DNA from: Mycolicibacter heraklionensis
GTDB taxonomy: Bacteria > Actinomycetota > Actinomycetes > Mycobacteriales > Mycobacteriaceae
NCBI RefSeq assembly: GCF_001021505.1
Contig: NZ_LDPO01000002.1
Span: 372,001 to 436,000, forward strand
DNA length: 64,000 nucleotides
Reading direction: 5' to 3'
In this document: piece by piece, positions 1 through 9,369 of the stretch
Position numbering within the stretch: position 1 is the stretch's first letter
How the letters are laid out: each line of letters begins with the position of its first letter
Notes under the pieces: model-generated
The model's database searches: none
Told to the model about the DNA's origin: nothing
Seen by the model: only the letters and a program-made list of their open reading frames with translations
Translations under genes and position numbers: made by a program

Positions 1-178
1 TGTCGGTGGCCGCCAGCAGGCTCTGCACCACCGGCAGGCCCAGCGTCAGGTTCGGAACGAAGTGGGCGTCCATCACATCGACGTGCAGCCAGTCCGCGCC
101 CTTCACAGCGGCGGCCTCATCGGCGAGGCGGGCGAAATCGGCCGACAGGATCGACGGCGCGATCATGGCTCGTGACAT
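1..178 (-). CDS. rpe: Ribulose-phosphate 3-epimerase, 5' part only
   Basis: Interconverts ribulose 5-phosphate and xylulose 5-phosphate in the pentose phosphate pathway. Only the first 59 codons are in the window; the gene runs off the left edge. The translation starts [20 protein letters not shown] and continues with [12 protein letters not shown]. These are the family's N-terminal beta strand (APSILSADF) and its metal- and substrate-binding strand (HxDVMDxxFVPN). The ATG at 176-178 is chosen because it lies 4 bases after the rsmB stop, on the same strand; a second ATG three codons later is also possible. It is the last visible gene of a fmt-rsmB-rpe operon, the same order as Rv1406-Rv1408. 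Confidence 0.93.
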   Translation of the reverse strand, partial: MSRAMIAPSILSADFARLADEAAAVKGADWLHVDVMDAHFVPNLTLGLPVVQSLLAATD

Positions 179-182
179 GGGC

Positions 183-1589
183 TCAGATTACTTGTAGCGC
201 CGCAGCGAACATGGCGTCGGTACCGTGCCGGTGCGGCCACAGCTGCACGTGCGGGCCGTCTCCGAGCGCGTCGACCGGCGTGAACAGTTCCCGGGTGTCC
301 AACGCGCGCACCGGATGCCGCCGCAACGCGTCGGCCACCACACCGACCGTCTCGGCCAGGTGCGGCGAGCAGGTCGCATACAGCACCACTCCCCCCGGCC
401 GGGTCAGACCGATCGCCGCGGCCAGCAACTCACGCTGCAGTTTCGCCAGCACCGGGATGTCGGCGGGCTGACGGCGCCACCGGGCTTCGGGCCGCCGGCG
501 CAGGGCGCCCAGACCGGTGCAGGGCGCGTCGACCAGCACCCGGTCGAAGCCGGGTTCCAGACCGGACTCGCGGCCATCGGCGGTCAGCACCTCTACGCCC
601 AGGCCCCGGGTGTTCTCGGCGACCAGTGCGGCCCGGTGCGCCGCCTGCTCCACCGCGGTCACCCGCGCTCCGGTCTGCGCTCCGAGGGCGGCCAGCAGCG
701 CGGTCTTGCCGCCCGGTCCGGCGCACAGGTCCAACCACCGGCCGGTGTCGGCCTCGACCGGAGCCAGCGTGAGGGCACGTGCCACCAGCTGGCTGCCCTC
801 GTCCTGGACCAGGGCCTGACCGGCGCGCACGGCGTCAAGCTGCCCGGGGTCGCCGCCGGGCAGATAGACGGCGTAGGGCGAATACCGGCCGACTTCGCCG
901 CCCACCGCGGCGGCCAACTCGGCCGCAGTCAGGGCGCCCGGTCGGGCCGCGAGATGCACCCGGGGGCGCTCGTCGTCAGCGGCCAGCACCGTATCGAGCT
1001 CACCGGCGGCGGCCCCCAGCGCGTCGGCGAATGCCTGCGCGATCCAGCGCGGGTGGGCGCGGACGAACGCGGCGTGGCCGATCGGGTCGCTGTCGGCGTT
1101 CGGCGCCAGTTCCGCGGTCCAGGACTGCTCGTCGCGGGTGCTGATGGTGCGCAGCACTCCGTTGACGAAACCTGCTCGTGCAGAGTCGAATTCGATAGCC
1201 GCCTGCTCGACGGTGGTCGATACCGCCGCGTGCGGCTCGACGCGGGTGCGAAGGAGTTGATAGCTGCCCAGCCGCAGCAGGTCCAGCAGCACCGGGTTGA
1301 TGGTGTCGGGTGAGCGCTGCGCGGCCGCGCCGATGATCGCGTCGAGCAGTCCGCGGACCCGGCAGGTGCCGTAGGTCAGTTCGGTGGCGAAAGCGGCGTC
1401 GCGGCCGGTGATTCCGCGCTCGGCCAGCAGCGCCGGCAGCGCCAGGTTGGCGTAGGCATCGCGCTGCGAGACCGCCTGCAGCACATCGAATGCGGCGCGC
1501 CGCGCCGGGTCCAGCGGCTTCCGGCGGGGTTTGCGCGGGCCGGCCTGGGGGCGCTGCGGCCGGCGCTGGCCTCGTTGCGGTCCGGTCAT
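183..1589 (-). CDS. rsmB: 16S rRNA (cytosine-967-C5) methyltransferase RsmB/Fmu
   Basis: SAM-dependent m5C methyltransferase of 16S rRNA, 468 aa. The N-terminal part (about residues 25-155) is the NusB-like RNA-binding helical domain typical of RsmB. It follows an Arg/Pro/Gln-rich basic tail, [20 protein letters not shown]. The catalytic domain shows SAM motif [12 protein letters not shown], at about 286-296, motif [10 protein letters not shown], at about 354-361, and the second conserved cysteine in YATCSPH at about 404-410. Both cysteines of the m5C mechanism are therefore present. The frame is open further upstream, but the ATG at 1587-1589 overlaps the fmt stop as ATGA, so the upstream extension is rejected. 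It is translationally coupled to fmt and is followed by rpe after 4 bases. Confidence 0.95.
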   Translation of the reverse strand: MTGPQRGQRRPQRPQAGPRKPRRKPLDPARRAAFDVLQAVSQRDAYANLALPALLAERGITGRDAAFATELTYGTCRVRGLLDAIIGAAAQRSPDTINPVLLDLLRLGSYQLLRTRVEPHAAVSTTVEQAAIEFDSARAGFVNGVLRTISTRDEQSWTAELAPNADSDPIGHAAFVRAHPRWIAQAFADALGAAAGELDTVLAADDERPRVHLAARPGALTAAELAAAVGGEVGRYSPYAVYLPGGDPGQLDAVRAGQALVQDEGSQLVARALTLAPVEADTGRWLDLCAGPGGKTALLAALGAQTGARVTAVEQAAHRAALVAENTRGLGVEVLTADGRESGLEPGFDRVLVDAPCTGLGALRRRPEARWRRQPADIPVLAKLQRELLAAAIGLTRPGGVVLYATCSPHLAETVGVVADALRRHPVRALDTRELFTPVDALGDGPHVQLWPHRHGTDAMFAAALQVI

Positions 1590-2518
1590 GACGCCCGCAC
1601 CTGCGAGTCGAGCCGGGCGCCACGGGCCCAGTCGGCGGCGGCCATGAGTTTCTTTCCGGGTGGCTGGATCTGGCCCAACCGCAGCGGCTCCGACCCGGTG
1701 CCGACCCACACGTGTCGCCGGTCGACTTGAATATCCCCGGGTGACAGTCCTTCTGGCCCATCGTCGGCGAGGCCGACGGGACCGACCCTGACGCGCAGGT
1801 CACCGATCATGGTCCAGGCGCCCGGATTCGGGGTGACAGCGCGGATCCGGCGCTCGATCACCGCGGCCGGCAAGTCCCAGCGCACCCGTGCATCCTCGAC
1901 GCTGATCTTCGGCGCATAGCTGACCCCCTCGCTCGGCTGTGGCACCGCGTGTAGCGCGCCGTCGGCGATTCCGTCGAGGGTCGCCGCCAGCAGTTCGGCA
2001 CCCGAGACCGCCAGCCGTGCCAGCAGTTCACCCGCGGTGTCATCGGCCCGGATCGTCTCGGTCGCGACACCGTATACCGGCCCGGAGTCCAGCTCCGGCT
2101 CGATGCGAAACGTCGTCGCACCCGTCACCTGGTCGCCGGCGGCGATCGCCGCCTGCACCGGGGCCGCGCCCCGCCAGGCCGGCAGCAGGGAGAAGTGCAG
2201 GTTGACCCAGCCGTGCGTCGGCACCGCCAACAACGCGTCGCGCAGCAGCGCCCCGTAGGCGACCACGGGGCAGCATTCCGGCGCCAGTTCGGCCAGCTCG
2301 GCGACCGACTCCGGTGCGTTGGGCTGGGCCGGCCGCAGCACCGGAATACCGTGGTCCAGGGCGCGGCGAGCCACCGCAGACGGCTGCAGGCTCCCCCGCC
2401 GGCCGGACGCCGCGTCGGGCCGGGTGAGTACCGCCACCACGTCGTGGCGCGGCGAATCGATCAACCGTTGCAACGACGGCAACGCGGTTTCCGGGGTGCC
2501 GGCGAAGACAATGCGCAC
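1586..2518 (-). CDS. fmt: Methionyl-tRNA formyltransferase
   Basis: Formylates Met-tRNA(fMet) with 10-formyl-tetrahydrofolate for translation initiation. At 310 aa it has normal length. The start is [10 protein letters not shown], the usual first strand. The hydrolase-fold active site is visible as [12 protein letters not shown] at residues 106-117 and ELDSGPVY at 142-149, giving Asn106, His108 and Asp144, the same numbering as the E. coli catalytic residues. The C-terminal OB-like domain carries the usual AAxWARG-type segment ([11 protein letters not shown]). It is first gene of the fmt-rsmB-rpe operon; its TGA overlaps the rsmB ATG. The upstream region is shared with a divergent methyltransferase gene at 2775. 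Confidence 0.96.
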   Translation of the reverse strand: MRIVFAGTPETALPSLQRLIDSPRHDVVAVLTRPDAASGRRGSLQPSAVARRALDHGIPVLRPAQPNAPESVAELAELAPECCPVVAYGALLRDALLAVPTHGWVNLHFSLLPAWRGAAPVQAAIAAGDQVTGATTFRIEPELDSGPVYGVATETIRADDTAGELLARLAVSGAELLAATLDGIADGALHAVPQPSEGVSYAPKISVEDARVRWDLPAAVIERRIRAVTPNPGAWTMIGDLRVRVGPVGLADDGPEGLSPGDIQVDRRHVWVGTGSEPLRLGQIQPPGKKLMAAADWARGARLDSQVRAS

Positions 2519-2646
2519 CGGGACAGTTTAGGGAAGTCGCTGAGGGCGTCTCGTCAGCACGGGAGGGGCCCAGCCAAATGCGCGCAGGCCCCAGCGACGC
2601 GCGCCGTCCCCATGCGGGCACAGAGACCCCACAGAACATTGGTAGA

Positions 2647-2693
2647 TGACTACTATTGCGTATAGCAACTATAGACAACTATCACTGTAGTCA
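2647..2693. promoter_or_regulatory. AT-rich nested palindrome, candidate MarR operator
   Basis: In a window of very high GC this 47-base stretch is strikingly AT-rich. An outer perfect inverted repeat, TGACTAC (2647-2653) / GTAGTCA (2687-2693), encloses an inner perfect inverted repeat TATAG-CAA-CTATA (2661-2673). Two AACTAT direct repeats (2667 and 2677) sit one helical turn apart. It lies between the divergent fmt and methyltransferase genes, about 80 bases before the methyltransferase ATG. The MarR gene two positions downstream is the obvious candidate ligand. Binding is inference. Confidence 0.5.
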
Positions 2694-2774
2694 GCGGTAT
2701 AGATCTCGCCTCGGCGCGACGGGCCGCGCGACAACGGCGTCGGTAGAACACGTCCCCTTCGACAGGAGGCTCAG

Positions 2775-3593
2775 ATGACCGTTGACTACCCGACCACGTC
2801 GGACACCCTGACGATCCACCGGAATATGTGGGCGATGGGCGACTACGCCCTGATGGCCGAACAGGTAATGGCTCCGATCGGCCCGGTGCTCGTCGATGCC
2901 AGCGGTATCAGCGCAGGTGATCGTGTGCTCGATGTGGCGGCCGGATCCGGCAACGTCTCGATCCCGGCCGCAATGACGGGCGCAGCGGTCGTCTCCAGCG
3001 ACCTCACCCCGGAACTGCTGCAACGATCGCAGTTGCGGACGATCGAGCACAACCTGGCGATCGAGTGGCAAGAGGCCGACGCACAGGCATTGCCGTTTGC
3101 CGACAACGAGTTCGACGCGGTCCTGTCGGGGATCGGGGTGATGTTCGCCCCTGACCACCAGCGTGCTGCCGACGAGCTGATCCGGGTCTGCCGCCCCGGT
3201 GGCACGATTGCGCTGGCGAGCTGGACTCCGGAGGGGTTCTTCGGCCGGATGCTGGCGGCGATCAGGCCCTATCGCCCCACCCAGACTCCGGGCGTCCCAC
3301 CGGCGGCGTTGTGGGGACGGGACGATTACGTCGGCAATCTCTTTGGCGACCGAGCCACCATCATCCAGGCCCGGCGATGCATGCTGGTGGTGGAACGCTT
3401 TGCCACCGCCCAGGCAGTTCACGACTACTTCAAGACCCACTACGGGCCGACCATCGACGCCTACCGCACCATCGGTGACAATCCCACGCTGGTCGCCGCT
3501 CTCGACGCCCAACTCATCGAACTCGCTCAACATCATCTGCACCACGGAGTCATGGGCTGGCAGTACCTGCTTCTCACCGCACGAAAGCGATGA
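2775..3593 (+). CDS. Class I SAM-dependent methyltransferase (Rv1405c/Rv1403c family)
   Basis: A 272-aa soluble methyltransferase of UbiE/COQ5-like type. SAM motif I is VLDVAAGSGNVSIPAA at residues 51-66. It is followed by an acidic strand end (SSDLTPELL), by EADAQALPF and FDAVLSGIGVMF, and by the post-motif RPGGTIALASWTPEGF. The substrate is unknown. The closest remembered relatives are the M. tuberculosis Rv1403c and Rv1405c methyltransferases, controlled by the MarR regulator Rv1404 during acid stress. A strong Shine-Dalgarno AGGAGG (2764-2769) precedes the ATG by the normal distance. The MarR gene follows on the same strand after 30 bases, so here enzyme and regulator form one operon rather than the divergent M. 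tuberculosis arrangement. Confidence 0.85.
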   Translation: MTVDYPTTSDTLTIHRNMWAMGDYALMAEQVMAPIGPVLVDASGISAGDRVLDVAAGSGNVSIPAAMTGAAVVSSDLTPELLQRSQLRTIEHNLAIEWQEADAQALPFADNEFDAVLSGIGVMFAPDHQRAADELIRVCRPGGTIALASWTPEGFFGRMLAAIRPYRPTQTPGVPPAALWGRDDYVGNLFGDRATIIQARRCMLVVERFATAQAVHDYFKTHYGPTIDAYRTIGDNPTLVAALDAQLIELAQHHLHHGVMGWQYLLLTARKR

Positions 3594-3623
3594 GCGGCAA
3601 GAATTGAACAGAGGAAAGTGCTG

Positions 3624-4118
3624 ATGGCCATGGCCGACGTGGCGGCAGACGACGAATCCGTCGATGCGATCACCGATGCACTGCTCACCGCATCGCGACT
3701 GTTGGTGGCCATCTCGGCGCACTCAATCGCCCACGTGGACGAGACCATCACGCTCCCCCAGTTCCGGACACTGGTGATCCTCTCCAACCACGGTGCAATG
3801 AACCTGGCGACACTTGCGAGCCTGCTTGGCGTCCAGCCCTCGACGACCGGGCGCATGGTCGACCGACTCGTCAGCGCGGGGCTGATCGATCGACTTCCGC
3901 ACCCCACATCACGACGCGAACTGGTCGCGGACCTCACACCACGCGGGCGGGATGTCGTGCGCCAGGTCACCGCCCAGCGACGTGGCGCAATCGCCCGCAT
4001 CGTGGAGACGTTGCCGGTACAGGAGCGCCGCGGGCTGGTACACGCCCTTACCGCGTTCACCGCGGCTGGCGGGGAACCCGCAGTGCAGGTGGACGACGTC
4101 GATGTCTGGGTGCGTTAA
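3624..4118 (+). CDS. MarR-family transcriptional regulator (Rv1404-like)
   Basis: A 164-aa winged-helix regulator. The central part LPQFRTLVILSNHGAMNLAT with LLGVQPSTTGRMVDRLVSAGL is the DNA-recognition core. The wing follows as RLPHPTSRRELVADLTPRGR, the DxR-type wing motif of MarR. The start is placed at the ATG 3624-3626, because GAGGAAA at 3611-3617 is well spaced for it. A GTG at 3618 is too close to that site, and an ATG at 3630 remains possible. It is probably autoregulated together with the preceding methyltransferase through the nested palindrome at 2647-2693. Its TAA overlaps the stop of the convergent downstream gene by four bases (TTAA). Confidence 0.85.
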   Translation: MAMADVAADDESVDAITDALLTASRLLVAISAHSIAHVDETITLPQFRTLVILSNHGAMNLATLASLLGVQPSTTGRMVDRLVSAGLIDRLPHPTSRRELVADLTPRGRDVVRQVTAQRRGAIARIVETLPVQERRGLVHALTAFTAAGGEPAVQVDDVDVWVR

Positions 4119-5617
4119 CTCTGCCTCCGGATCGCGGCGCGCCACAGCTCCTGAGCCTCCCGGACGCAATCATCGAGCGGTTGCGACGTGTCGACGCGAT
4201 GCGCCGTGTCCCACTCGAAATCGTGAGCGGCCAGCGCGGCGGCGATCTGCGGTGTCGCGTCGGAGTTGCCCGGTGCCCTGCTTCTGATTCGGTCGGCGGC
4301 GACATCAACCGGCACCACACACTGGATCTCGGCGGTCACCGCATGCTTGTCGGCGGCCAGGCGGCAGGCCTCGGCCCGGACCTGCGCATCTCGCCAGGTT
4401 CCGTCGAGGACCACCGACTGACCGCTGGCCAGGCACTGGCCCGCCCGATGCAGGATCGCCTGGTAGACGGCAGCGACATTGGCGGGTGCATACAGTCCAG
4501 CGTCAAGGTCACCGGGCTCGCCGCTGAGCTGCCCGGCCTCGTGCAACTCCTTACGCACGTCATCGGTGGACAGCACCACAGCCCCGACCTGTTCTGCGAG
4601 CTTTCGGGCCAGCGTCGACTTTCCGGTTCCGGGACCGCCACCGACCAGCACCAGCCGAATGGCGCCGCGTTCGAGGTGGCTCAGAGCGATGGCCAAATGG
4701 CGGGACGCGGCTGCGTCGGCCCCCGACTTGCCCTGTGTCAGTTGCACGCAGTCGACTTTGGCCCGCACCGTCGCACGGTAGGCGATGTAGAAATCCCGCA
4801 GCGACGACGTCGCGGTGTCGCCCGAGTAGGCGGCGTAGCGGGCCAGGAAGTAGTCGCCGAGGTCCTTGCGTCCGAGGAACTCCAAATCCATGGCAAGGAA
4901 AGCGGCGTCGTCGATACGGTCGACGAAGCGCAAGTCGTCACTGAACTCCAAGCAGTCGAGCAGCACCGGCCGGTTGTCCGTCCAGAAGATGTCGTCGGCG
5001 AGCAGGTCCGCGTGGCCGTCGACGATGCAGCCCTCGTCGATCCGTTGAGCGAACAGATCGGCCCGACCGGCGAGGTATGCGGCGGCGAGGTCTTCGACGC
5101 GCCGCACCGTCTCGGCGGGCACCGCCGTGTCGGCGTGGCGGTGCAGTGTGGGGAAGTTGTCGAACCACCGTTGGTGGATCGCGTCGGGCTCACCCTGCCG
5201 GTTGATTCGCCGGCTGCGGTCGGATCGATCGTGGAAGTCCGCCAGCACGCGGGCGATGCTGTCGAGCACTGGTTCGATCGGTTCGCCGCGTTTGACCATC
5301 GAAGCCAACCGGTCGTCGTCGTGGTAGCGCCGCATCACGATGATCGGTTCGGGCGCTGCTGCTTCGGACGGGCCGCTGAGGTGGGCAACCCCGAAATAGC
5401 TGTCGGGGGCGATTCGGCTGTTGAGTTGGACTTCCCGCGCGCACGCCTCTTCGCGCTGCTCGACCGTCCGGAAGTCCAGAAAGTCGGTCTGCACCGGCTT
5501 TTTGGCCTTGTAGGCCCGGTCGCCGGCCAAGACGACCACGCCGGAGTGGGTTTCGTAGGCCGCGACGTAGGGCGCCGCTTTCGGCGCGTCCGTGTCGCCG
5601 TGTGTCGCGAACTCCAT
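4115..5617 (-). CDS. Phosphotransferase-like/AAA-kinase fusion protein, Rv2004c family
   Basis: Two-domain protein of 500 aa. The N-terminal half (about 1-300) resembles aminoglycoside-phosphotransferase-like kinases: the catalytic-loop position reads GHADLLADDIFW (201-212), followed by LLDCLEF where the metal-binding DFG would be. The C-terminal part (about 320-500) is a P-loop kinase-like ATPase with Walker A GGGPGTGKST (326-335) and LSTDDVRKEL after it. The same architecture and length occur in M. tuberculosis Rv2004c, a DosR-regulon protein of unknown substrate. The next gene upstream, 70 bases away on the same strand, encodes an Rv2005c-like universal stress protein, as in M. tuberculosis, so the pair is probably co-transcribed. 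The 3' end overlaps the convergent MarR stop. Function beyond ATP binding is unknown. Confidence 0.82.
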   Translation of the reverse strand: MEFATHGDTDAPKAAPYVAAYETHSGVVVLAGDRAYKAKKPVQTDFLDFRTVEQREEACAREVQLNSRIAPDSYFGVAHLSGPSEAAAPEPIIVMRRYHDDDRLASMVKRGEPIEPVLDSIARVLADFHDRSDRSRRINRQGEPDAIHQRWFDNFPTLHRHADTAVPAETVRRVEDLAAAYLAGRADLFAQRIDEGCIVDGHADLLADDIFWTDNRPVLLDCLEFSDDLRFVDRIDDAAFLAMDLEFLGRKDLGDYFLARYAAYSGDTATSSLRDFYIAYRATVRAKVDCVQLTQGKSGADAAASRHLAIALSHLERGAIRLVLVGGGPGTGKSTLARKLAEQVGAVVLSTDDVRKELHEAGQLSGEPGDLDAGLYAPANVAAVYQAILHRAGQCLASGQSVVLDGTWRDAQVRAEACRLAADKHAVTAEIQCVVPVDVAADRIRSRAPGNSDATPQIAAALAAHDFEWDTAHRVDTSQPLDDCVREAQELWRAAIRRQS

Positions 5618-5687
5618 GGCATCCAGTGTTAACCATCGCGGCCAAGTCCGGGGGCGGTCAACGGGCCGCCCCCGGCGTGACCGAAGG

Positions 5688-6572
5688 TCATTTCGCGTCG
5701 GGGCGGACCACGATCACTGGAATCCCGGCGGCCTGGACGACCGCGGAGCTGACCGAACCCAGGAGTTGACTGGCGAAGCCGCCGCGGCCGTGACTGCCGA
5801 CCACCATCAGTTGAGCGTGCTCGGCGGCCTTGACCAACCAGCGGGTGGGCTGGTCACAAACCACCCGCCGCTCGACGACGACATCCGGGTATTGCTCCTG
5901 GTAACCCGCGAGCCGTTCGGCGAGGATTTCGTGTCCCTGAACTTCGTAATCGCGCCGGTCCATGTTGAGGATCGGCATGACCCCGACGTCACTCCAGGCG
6001 TGCAACGCCATCAGCGGCACTCCACGGCGAGAGGCTTCGTCAAAAGCCAGCGCCGTCGCCTTCTCCGATACCGGTGAACCGTCGATTCCGACCACCACGG
6101 GTGCATCTTTCGGGTAATCGCGATCGGTGCGGATGACCGCGATCGGGCCGTGCCCGTGGTGAATCAGGCTGGTGCTCACCGAGCCCAGCAGCAGGCGGCC
6201 GATGGCACCCAGCCCCGTCGAGCCGACGACAGTCATCCAGCTGTCTTTGGTGGCACCGATCAATGTCGAGACCACCTGGGAATGGGCCATCTCGGCGTGC
6301 ACCTCGGGCGCCGCGGCGTCGCCCCGGCTGGAGTCGACCACGTTGCGCGCCCGTGCGAGGACCTTTTTCGCCTCATCGGCCTGCCAACTGGGAATCCCCT
6401 CGGTCATCGGCCCAGGGGGCCAGCCGGACTCCAGCGGCGTCACCACGTGCAGCAAGGTGAGCGGCAACTGGCGCATGATCGCCTCATGCGTCGCCCAGGT
6501 CACCGCCGCGTCGGATTCAGGCGATCCATCGACACCCACCACGATTCCGCGTGTCGTGCTGACTTGTGACAT
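5688..6572 (-). CDS. Tandem universal stress protein, Rv2005c family
   Basis: A 294-aa protein with two UspA domains. Domain 1 starts [19 protein letters not shown] and ends with the ATP-binding signature [20 protein letters not shown]. Domain 2 starts [19 protein letters not shown] and ends [20 protein letters not shown]. Both carry the G-2x-G-9x-G(S/T) pattern, so both look ATP-competent. The frame is open to a TTG at 6587, but GGAGGG at 6577-6582 is correctly spaced for the ATG at 6570-6572, which is preferred. It is closest to M. tuberculosis Rv2005c (295 aa), a hypoxia-induced DosR-regulon member. It lies upstream of the Rv2004c-like gene, and a DosR-like palindrome is found about 145 bases upstream of the start, at 6716-6729. 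Confidence 0.88.
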   Translation of the reverse strand: MSQVSTTRGIVVGVDGSPESDAAVTWATHEAIMRQLPLTLLHVVTPLESGWPPGPMTEGIPSWQADEAKKVLARARNVVDSSRGDAAAPEVHAEMAHSQVVSTLIGATKDSWMTVVGSTGLGAIGRLLLGSVSTSLIHHGHGPIAVIRTDRDYPKDAPVVVGIDGSPVSEKATALAFDEASRRGVPLMALHAWSDVGVMPILNMDRRDYEVQGHEILAERLAGYQEQYPDVVVERRVVCDQPTRWLVKAAEHAQLMVVGSHGRGGFASQLLGSVSSAVVQAAGIPVIVVRPDAK

Positions 6573-6715
6573 CGTTCGGCCCTCCAACTCACGACTGTTC
6601 AGCCAGCTGACTAGCCAGCTCTACCGTTGAAATTACTGCGGTCTCGGGTGTTTCGCAGGAGTCGTTGGACCTCAACCGGGGAGGCATTGGCCCATCACGC
6701 TGCGCCCGATCCCCG

Positions 6716-6729
6716 ACGGCTAAAGTCCG
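6716..6729 (-). promoter_or_regulatory. Weak DosR-box-like palindrome upstream of the Usp/Rv2004c-like operon
   Basis: Read on the minus strand the bases are CGGACTTTAGCCGT, 10 of 14 matches to the DosR core GGGACTWWAGTCCC. The site overlaps the last codons of the upstream gene and is about 145 bases from the Usp start, which is far but not outside the range seen for DosR targets. Another candidate nearer the gene, AGGCATTGGCCC around 6682, fits less well. Assignment rests on the identity of the downstream genes. Confidence 0.3.
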
Positions 6730-8765
6730 GTCGGGTAGGTCTCCGGCGTCTGCCCCGCGATCCAGCGGCTCGTCACCTCGAGCGGCTCCAGCGCACGGGT
6801 CTGATCGATGTGGATGATCGCGTCGAACTGATCGGCCGGCCGGACGTGGAAATAGTGGCTTTGCCGCTCGGTCGCGGGTTGGTAAATCACGCCTATTGCG
6901 CGTCCTAGACGCACCGCATCCAGCGGGTCGCTGGCCGCCAAGGCGGTGGGCATCGACACCAGGAACGCATCCCTGCCGGTCGCGTGCAAGAGATCCTCGA
7001 TGCTGCCGGTCAGGGCAGGCCGGACCACCTTGCGTTCGGCGGGCCCGCCCCAATCACTGGCGGCGGTGACGGTGCCGGTGTAGGTGCTGAACCCGATCAG
7101 GCGCACCTGGGCGCCGTAAGTCTGGCGGACCAGTTGACCGAGTGTGAGCTGACCATCGCCGTGCATCTCCGTCGCTCGGGCATCGCCCACGTGCGAATTG
7201 TGTGCCCACACCACAATTCGTGCCGGCGAGGTCGAGTCGCGGTCGCGGTCCAGATGCGCCAACAACGCGTCCAGGGTCTGCGCCATGTGCCGGTCGCGCA
7301 GGTTCCACGAGGTGACCCGCCCGCTGAACATCGTGCGGTAGTACTCCTCGGCATTGCGGACGGTTTGGGCGTTCTGCAAGGCATAGAACAGCTCGTCCTC
7401 GGCGACCGGCCCGTCCTGCTCGGCGTAGCCCAACGCGTTGCGCTGCAGGTCGACCAATTGCGAGATCGCCTCGCGTTCGCAGGACGGACCGGCGCCGAAC
7501 GCCGCGCCGTATCCATAGGCCTGGCCGTCGTCGGCGGAGGCGTGGTCGAAGCACGCGTAGCGGGTGCGGGCCCGCGCCGCGGCGACCGGGTCGACCGTGT
7601 CGAGATAGCCGACCACTTCCTGCATCGAGCGGTGCAGGCTGTACAGGTCGAGGCCGTAGAAGCCGGTTTGATGCTGCGCTGCCGATCTGCAGTCTCGGTT
7701 GTGGGCGTGCAGCCAGTCGACGAAGTCACGGACCACCACGTTGCGCCACATCCAGGCCGGAAAGCGTTCGAATCCGCTCAGCGCCGCGTCGGCGGTCTGG
7801 TCGTCGCCGAGGCCGCGGACATAGCGGTTCACCCGGTAGGCATCCGGCCAGTCCGCTTCGGCGGCGACGGCGCAGAAGCCCTTCTCCTCGATCAGCCATT
7901 TCGTGATCTCCGCGCGTGCTTCGTAGAACTCGTGTGTGCCGTGCGAACTTTCGCCGATCAACACGATGCGCGCATCACCGATCAGTTCCTGCAATACCGC
8001 CCGCGGCGGGACCCCTGCGGGGGCGTCGACAGCGCCGCTGGCCACTACCTCTGCCGCGGCCGGTGCCGGCGGCCGGTCGGCGCGGGTCCGGGTGGTCGGG
8101 GTGGCCAGCAGCCGGCGAACCTCCTCGTCGGTGACCTGGGTGAAGTCCCAAAACGATTCACCGACCGCATGAAACGGCGTCGGCATGGTGGCGCACACCA
8201 CGTCGTCGACGAGGCCGGCGAACTCCCGGCAGGTGGATTCCGGAGCCGCCGGGACGGCGATCACCAGGTGGGCCGGCTCGGCGTCGCGCAATGCCTGCAC
8301 CGCTGCGAACATGCTGGCACCGGTGGCCAGTCCGTCGTCGACCAGGATGACTGTCCGGCCGGCCACGTCGACGGGTGGTCGGCCGCCACGGTAGGCCGCC
8401 TCGCGGCGGACCAACTCCCGGCCCTCACGTTCGGCGACGTCGCGTAGTTGTTGCGGGGTGATCCGCAGGCCGCGCACCATGTCGTCATTGACGACGACCC
8501 GTCCCCCACTGGCCAGTGCGCCCACCGCGAATTCTTCGTGGCCGGGAGCACCGAGTTTGCGCACGATGAATGCGTCCAGCGGCACGTGTAGCGCTGCGGC
8601 GACTTCCCAGGCGACCGGAATTCCACCGCGTGCCAAACCGAGCACGATGACGTCATCGCGGTCCCGGTAAGCGTCGAGCAGACCGGCCAAGACCCGCCCG
8701 GCCTCGCTGCGGTCATGAAATATCCGTCGCGGCTGCCGACTTCTGAGCTCGGCCGCGCTGGTCAT
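6720..8765 (-). CDS. Phosphoribosyltransferase-erythromycin esterase fusion, Rv2030c family
   Basis: At 681 aa it has the length of M. tuberculosis Rv2030c, a DosR-regulon protein. The N-terminal domain (about 1-220) is a type I phosphoribosyltransferase: the PRPP loop is [14 protein letters not shown], preceded by [13 protein letters not shown] and [15 protein letters not shown] Pro/Ala-rich linker follows (about 225-245). The C-terminal domain (about 250-681) belongs to the erythromycin-esterase-like family: [20 protein letters not shown], later [14 protein letters not shown]. The physiological reaction is not established, and resistance should not be assumed from the family name. AAGGA is correctly placed before the ATG at 8763-8765. 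Two DosR-box-like palindromes lie 80-120 bases upstream. Confidence 0.87.
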   Translation of the reverse strand: MTSAAELRSRQPRRIFHDRSEAGRVLAGLLDAYRDRDDVIVLGLARGGIPVAWEVAAALHVPLDAFIVRKLGAPGHEEFAVGALASGGRVVVNDDMVRGLRITPQQLRDVAEREGRELVRREAAYRGGRPPVDVAGRTVILVDDGLATGASMFAAVQALRDAEPAHLVIAVPAAPESTCREFAGLVDDVVCATMPTPFHAVGESFWDFTQVTDEEVRRLLATPTTRTRADRPPAPAAAEVVASGAVDAPAGVPPRAVLQELIGDARIVLIGESSHGTHEFYEARAEITKWLIEEKGFCAVAAEADWPDAYRVNRYVRGLGDDQTADAALSGFERFPAWMWRNVVVRDFVDWLHAHNRDCRSAAQHQTGFYGLDLYSLHRSMQEVVGYLDTVDPVAAARARTRYACFDHASADDGQAYGYGAAFGAGPSCEREAISQLVDLQRNALGYAEQDGPVAEDELFYALQNAQTVRNAEEYYRTMFSGRVTSWNLRDRHMAQTLDALLAHLDRDRDSTSPARIVVWAHNSHVGDARATEMHGDGQLTLGQLVRQTYGAQVRLIGFSTYTGTVTAASDWGGPAERKVVRPALTGSIEDLLHATGRDAFLVSMPTALAASDPLDAVRLGRAIGVIYQPATERQSHYFHVRPADQFDAIIHIDQTRALEPLEVTSRWIAGQTPETYPTGL

Positions 8766-8842
8766 CGGAGTTCCTTCATGGCGTCGTCTCCTCTTACTCG
8801 ACGACTGACATCACTCATTTCACTCGCAAACGCCGGAACGCG

Positions 8843-8862
8843 AAAGGGGCCGAAGTCCCGAT
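8843..8862 (-). promoter_or_regulatory. DosR-box-like palindrome, proximal to the Rv2030c-like gene
   Basis: On the minus strand the core (8846-8859) reads GGGACTTCGGCCCC. It matches the published mycobacterial DosR core GGGACTWWAGTCCC at 11 of 14 positions, with all GGGAC bases conserved. It lies about 80 bases before the ATG of the Rv2030c-like gene, a normal place for a DosR activator site. No DosR gene is in the window. Confidence 0.6.
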
Positions 8863-8865
8863 TTC

Positions 8866-8885
8866 GCGGGGACGTTCGTCTCCGC
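8866..8885. promoter_or_regulatory. Second DosR-box-like palindrome
   Basis: The core at 8869-8882 on the plus strand reads GGGACGTTCGTCTC, 11 of 14 matches to GGGACTWWAGTCCC. Its centre is 23 bases (about two helical turns) from that of the neighbouring site. Paired DosR sites are known upstream of hspX and other strong targets. Together the pair supports hypoxia/NO-responsive control of the Rv2030c-like gene. Confidence 0.5.
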
Positions 8886-9369
8886 TGCCGAGGCGAACGT
8901 CCGAAGACTGCGTTTCCGAGCGGCCCGGCGCTTCTCAAGGATTGGCCCACAAGTTGCGGACCTTCAACCTCTTGCGGCGGCGCTAAATCCGGTGGTGCAA
9001 TAGACATATCACTCGAACACGGCAGCTGCCCGAGTCGACAGCCACCGCCCCTTCCAGGAGGCACCACACATGTCCCATCGCAGCAAGCACAAATAACAAC
9101 GCCTATGTTCTCGGGGCCTACCAGGGCCATTCTGGGCCGTCGGTAACCATGTCGCCGCTGTGCGCGGCTCCGAGATACCCAAGTTGCTCTCCGGTGCGCA
9201 CCGGGAACGACACGCATAAGCCACAAACAGTCCCGGCAGAGACACCCTCCACCGCCCAGCCCGTTTTCGTCTACCTGGGTCAATTGTCAACGCAGGCAAC
9301 GGTGGCAGCGGCCTCCCCATCCCGATGGGTCGGCGGCGGGCACGGCCCGTAGACAACGGAGATCCGTTC
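8886..9369. other. Long non-coding stretch between divergent genes
   Basis: Beyond the two DosR-like boxes and the tiny ORF at 9070-9096, no convincing gene was found in this part of the 600-base gap. Open frames of up to about 170 codons on both strands lack family features and have compositions unlike the neighbours. It must hold the promoter of the secreted protein gene that starts at 9370. Confidence 0.5.
9070..9096 (+). CDS. Possible eight-codon ORF with an ideal ribosome binding site
   Basis: ATG TCC CAT CGC AGC AAG CAC AAA TAA would encode MSHRSKHK, a very basic octapeptide. What makes it notable is a perfect AGGAGG at 9056-9061 eight bases before the ATG, in a 600-base region that otherwise has no gene. 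It may be a leader peptide, a short basic peptide, or the remnant of a longer reading frame. No relative is recognised. It could also be chance. Confidence 0.25.
   Translation: MSHRSKHK

Noticed and set aside
6720..8765. Macrolide resistance gene (erythromycin esterase)
   Set aside because: The domain belongs to the broad erythromycin-esterase-like family fused to a phosphoribosyltransferase, as in Rv2030c; nothing indicates macrolide hydrolysis.
8715..9146. A 143-codon plus-strand frame across the Rv2030c-like promoter
   Set aside because: It would begin inside the opposite gene and cover both DosR-like boxes; low-complexity Ser/Pro/Arg content and no family pattern.
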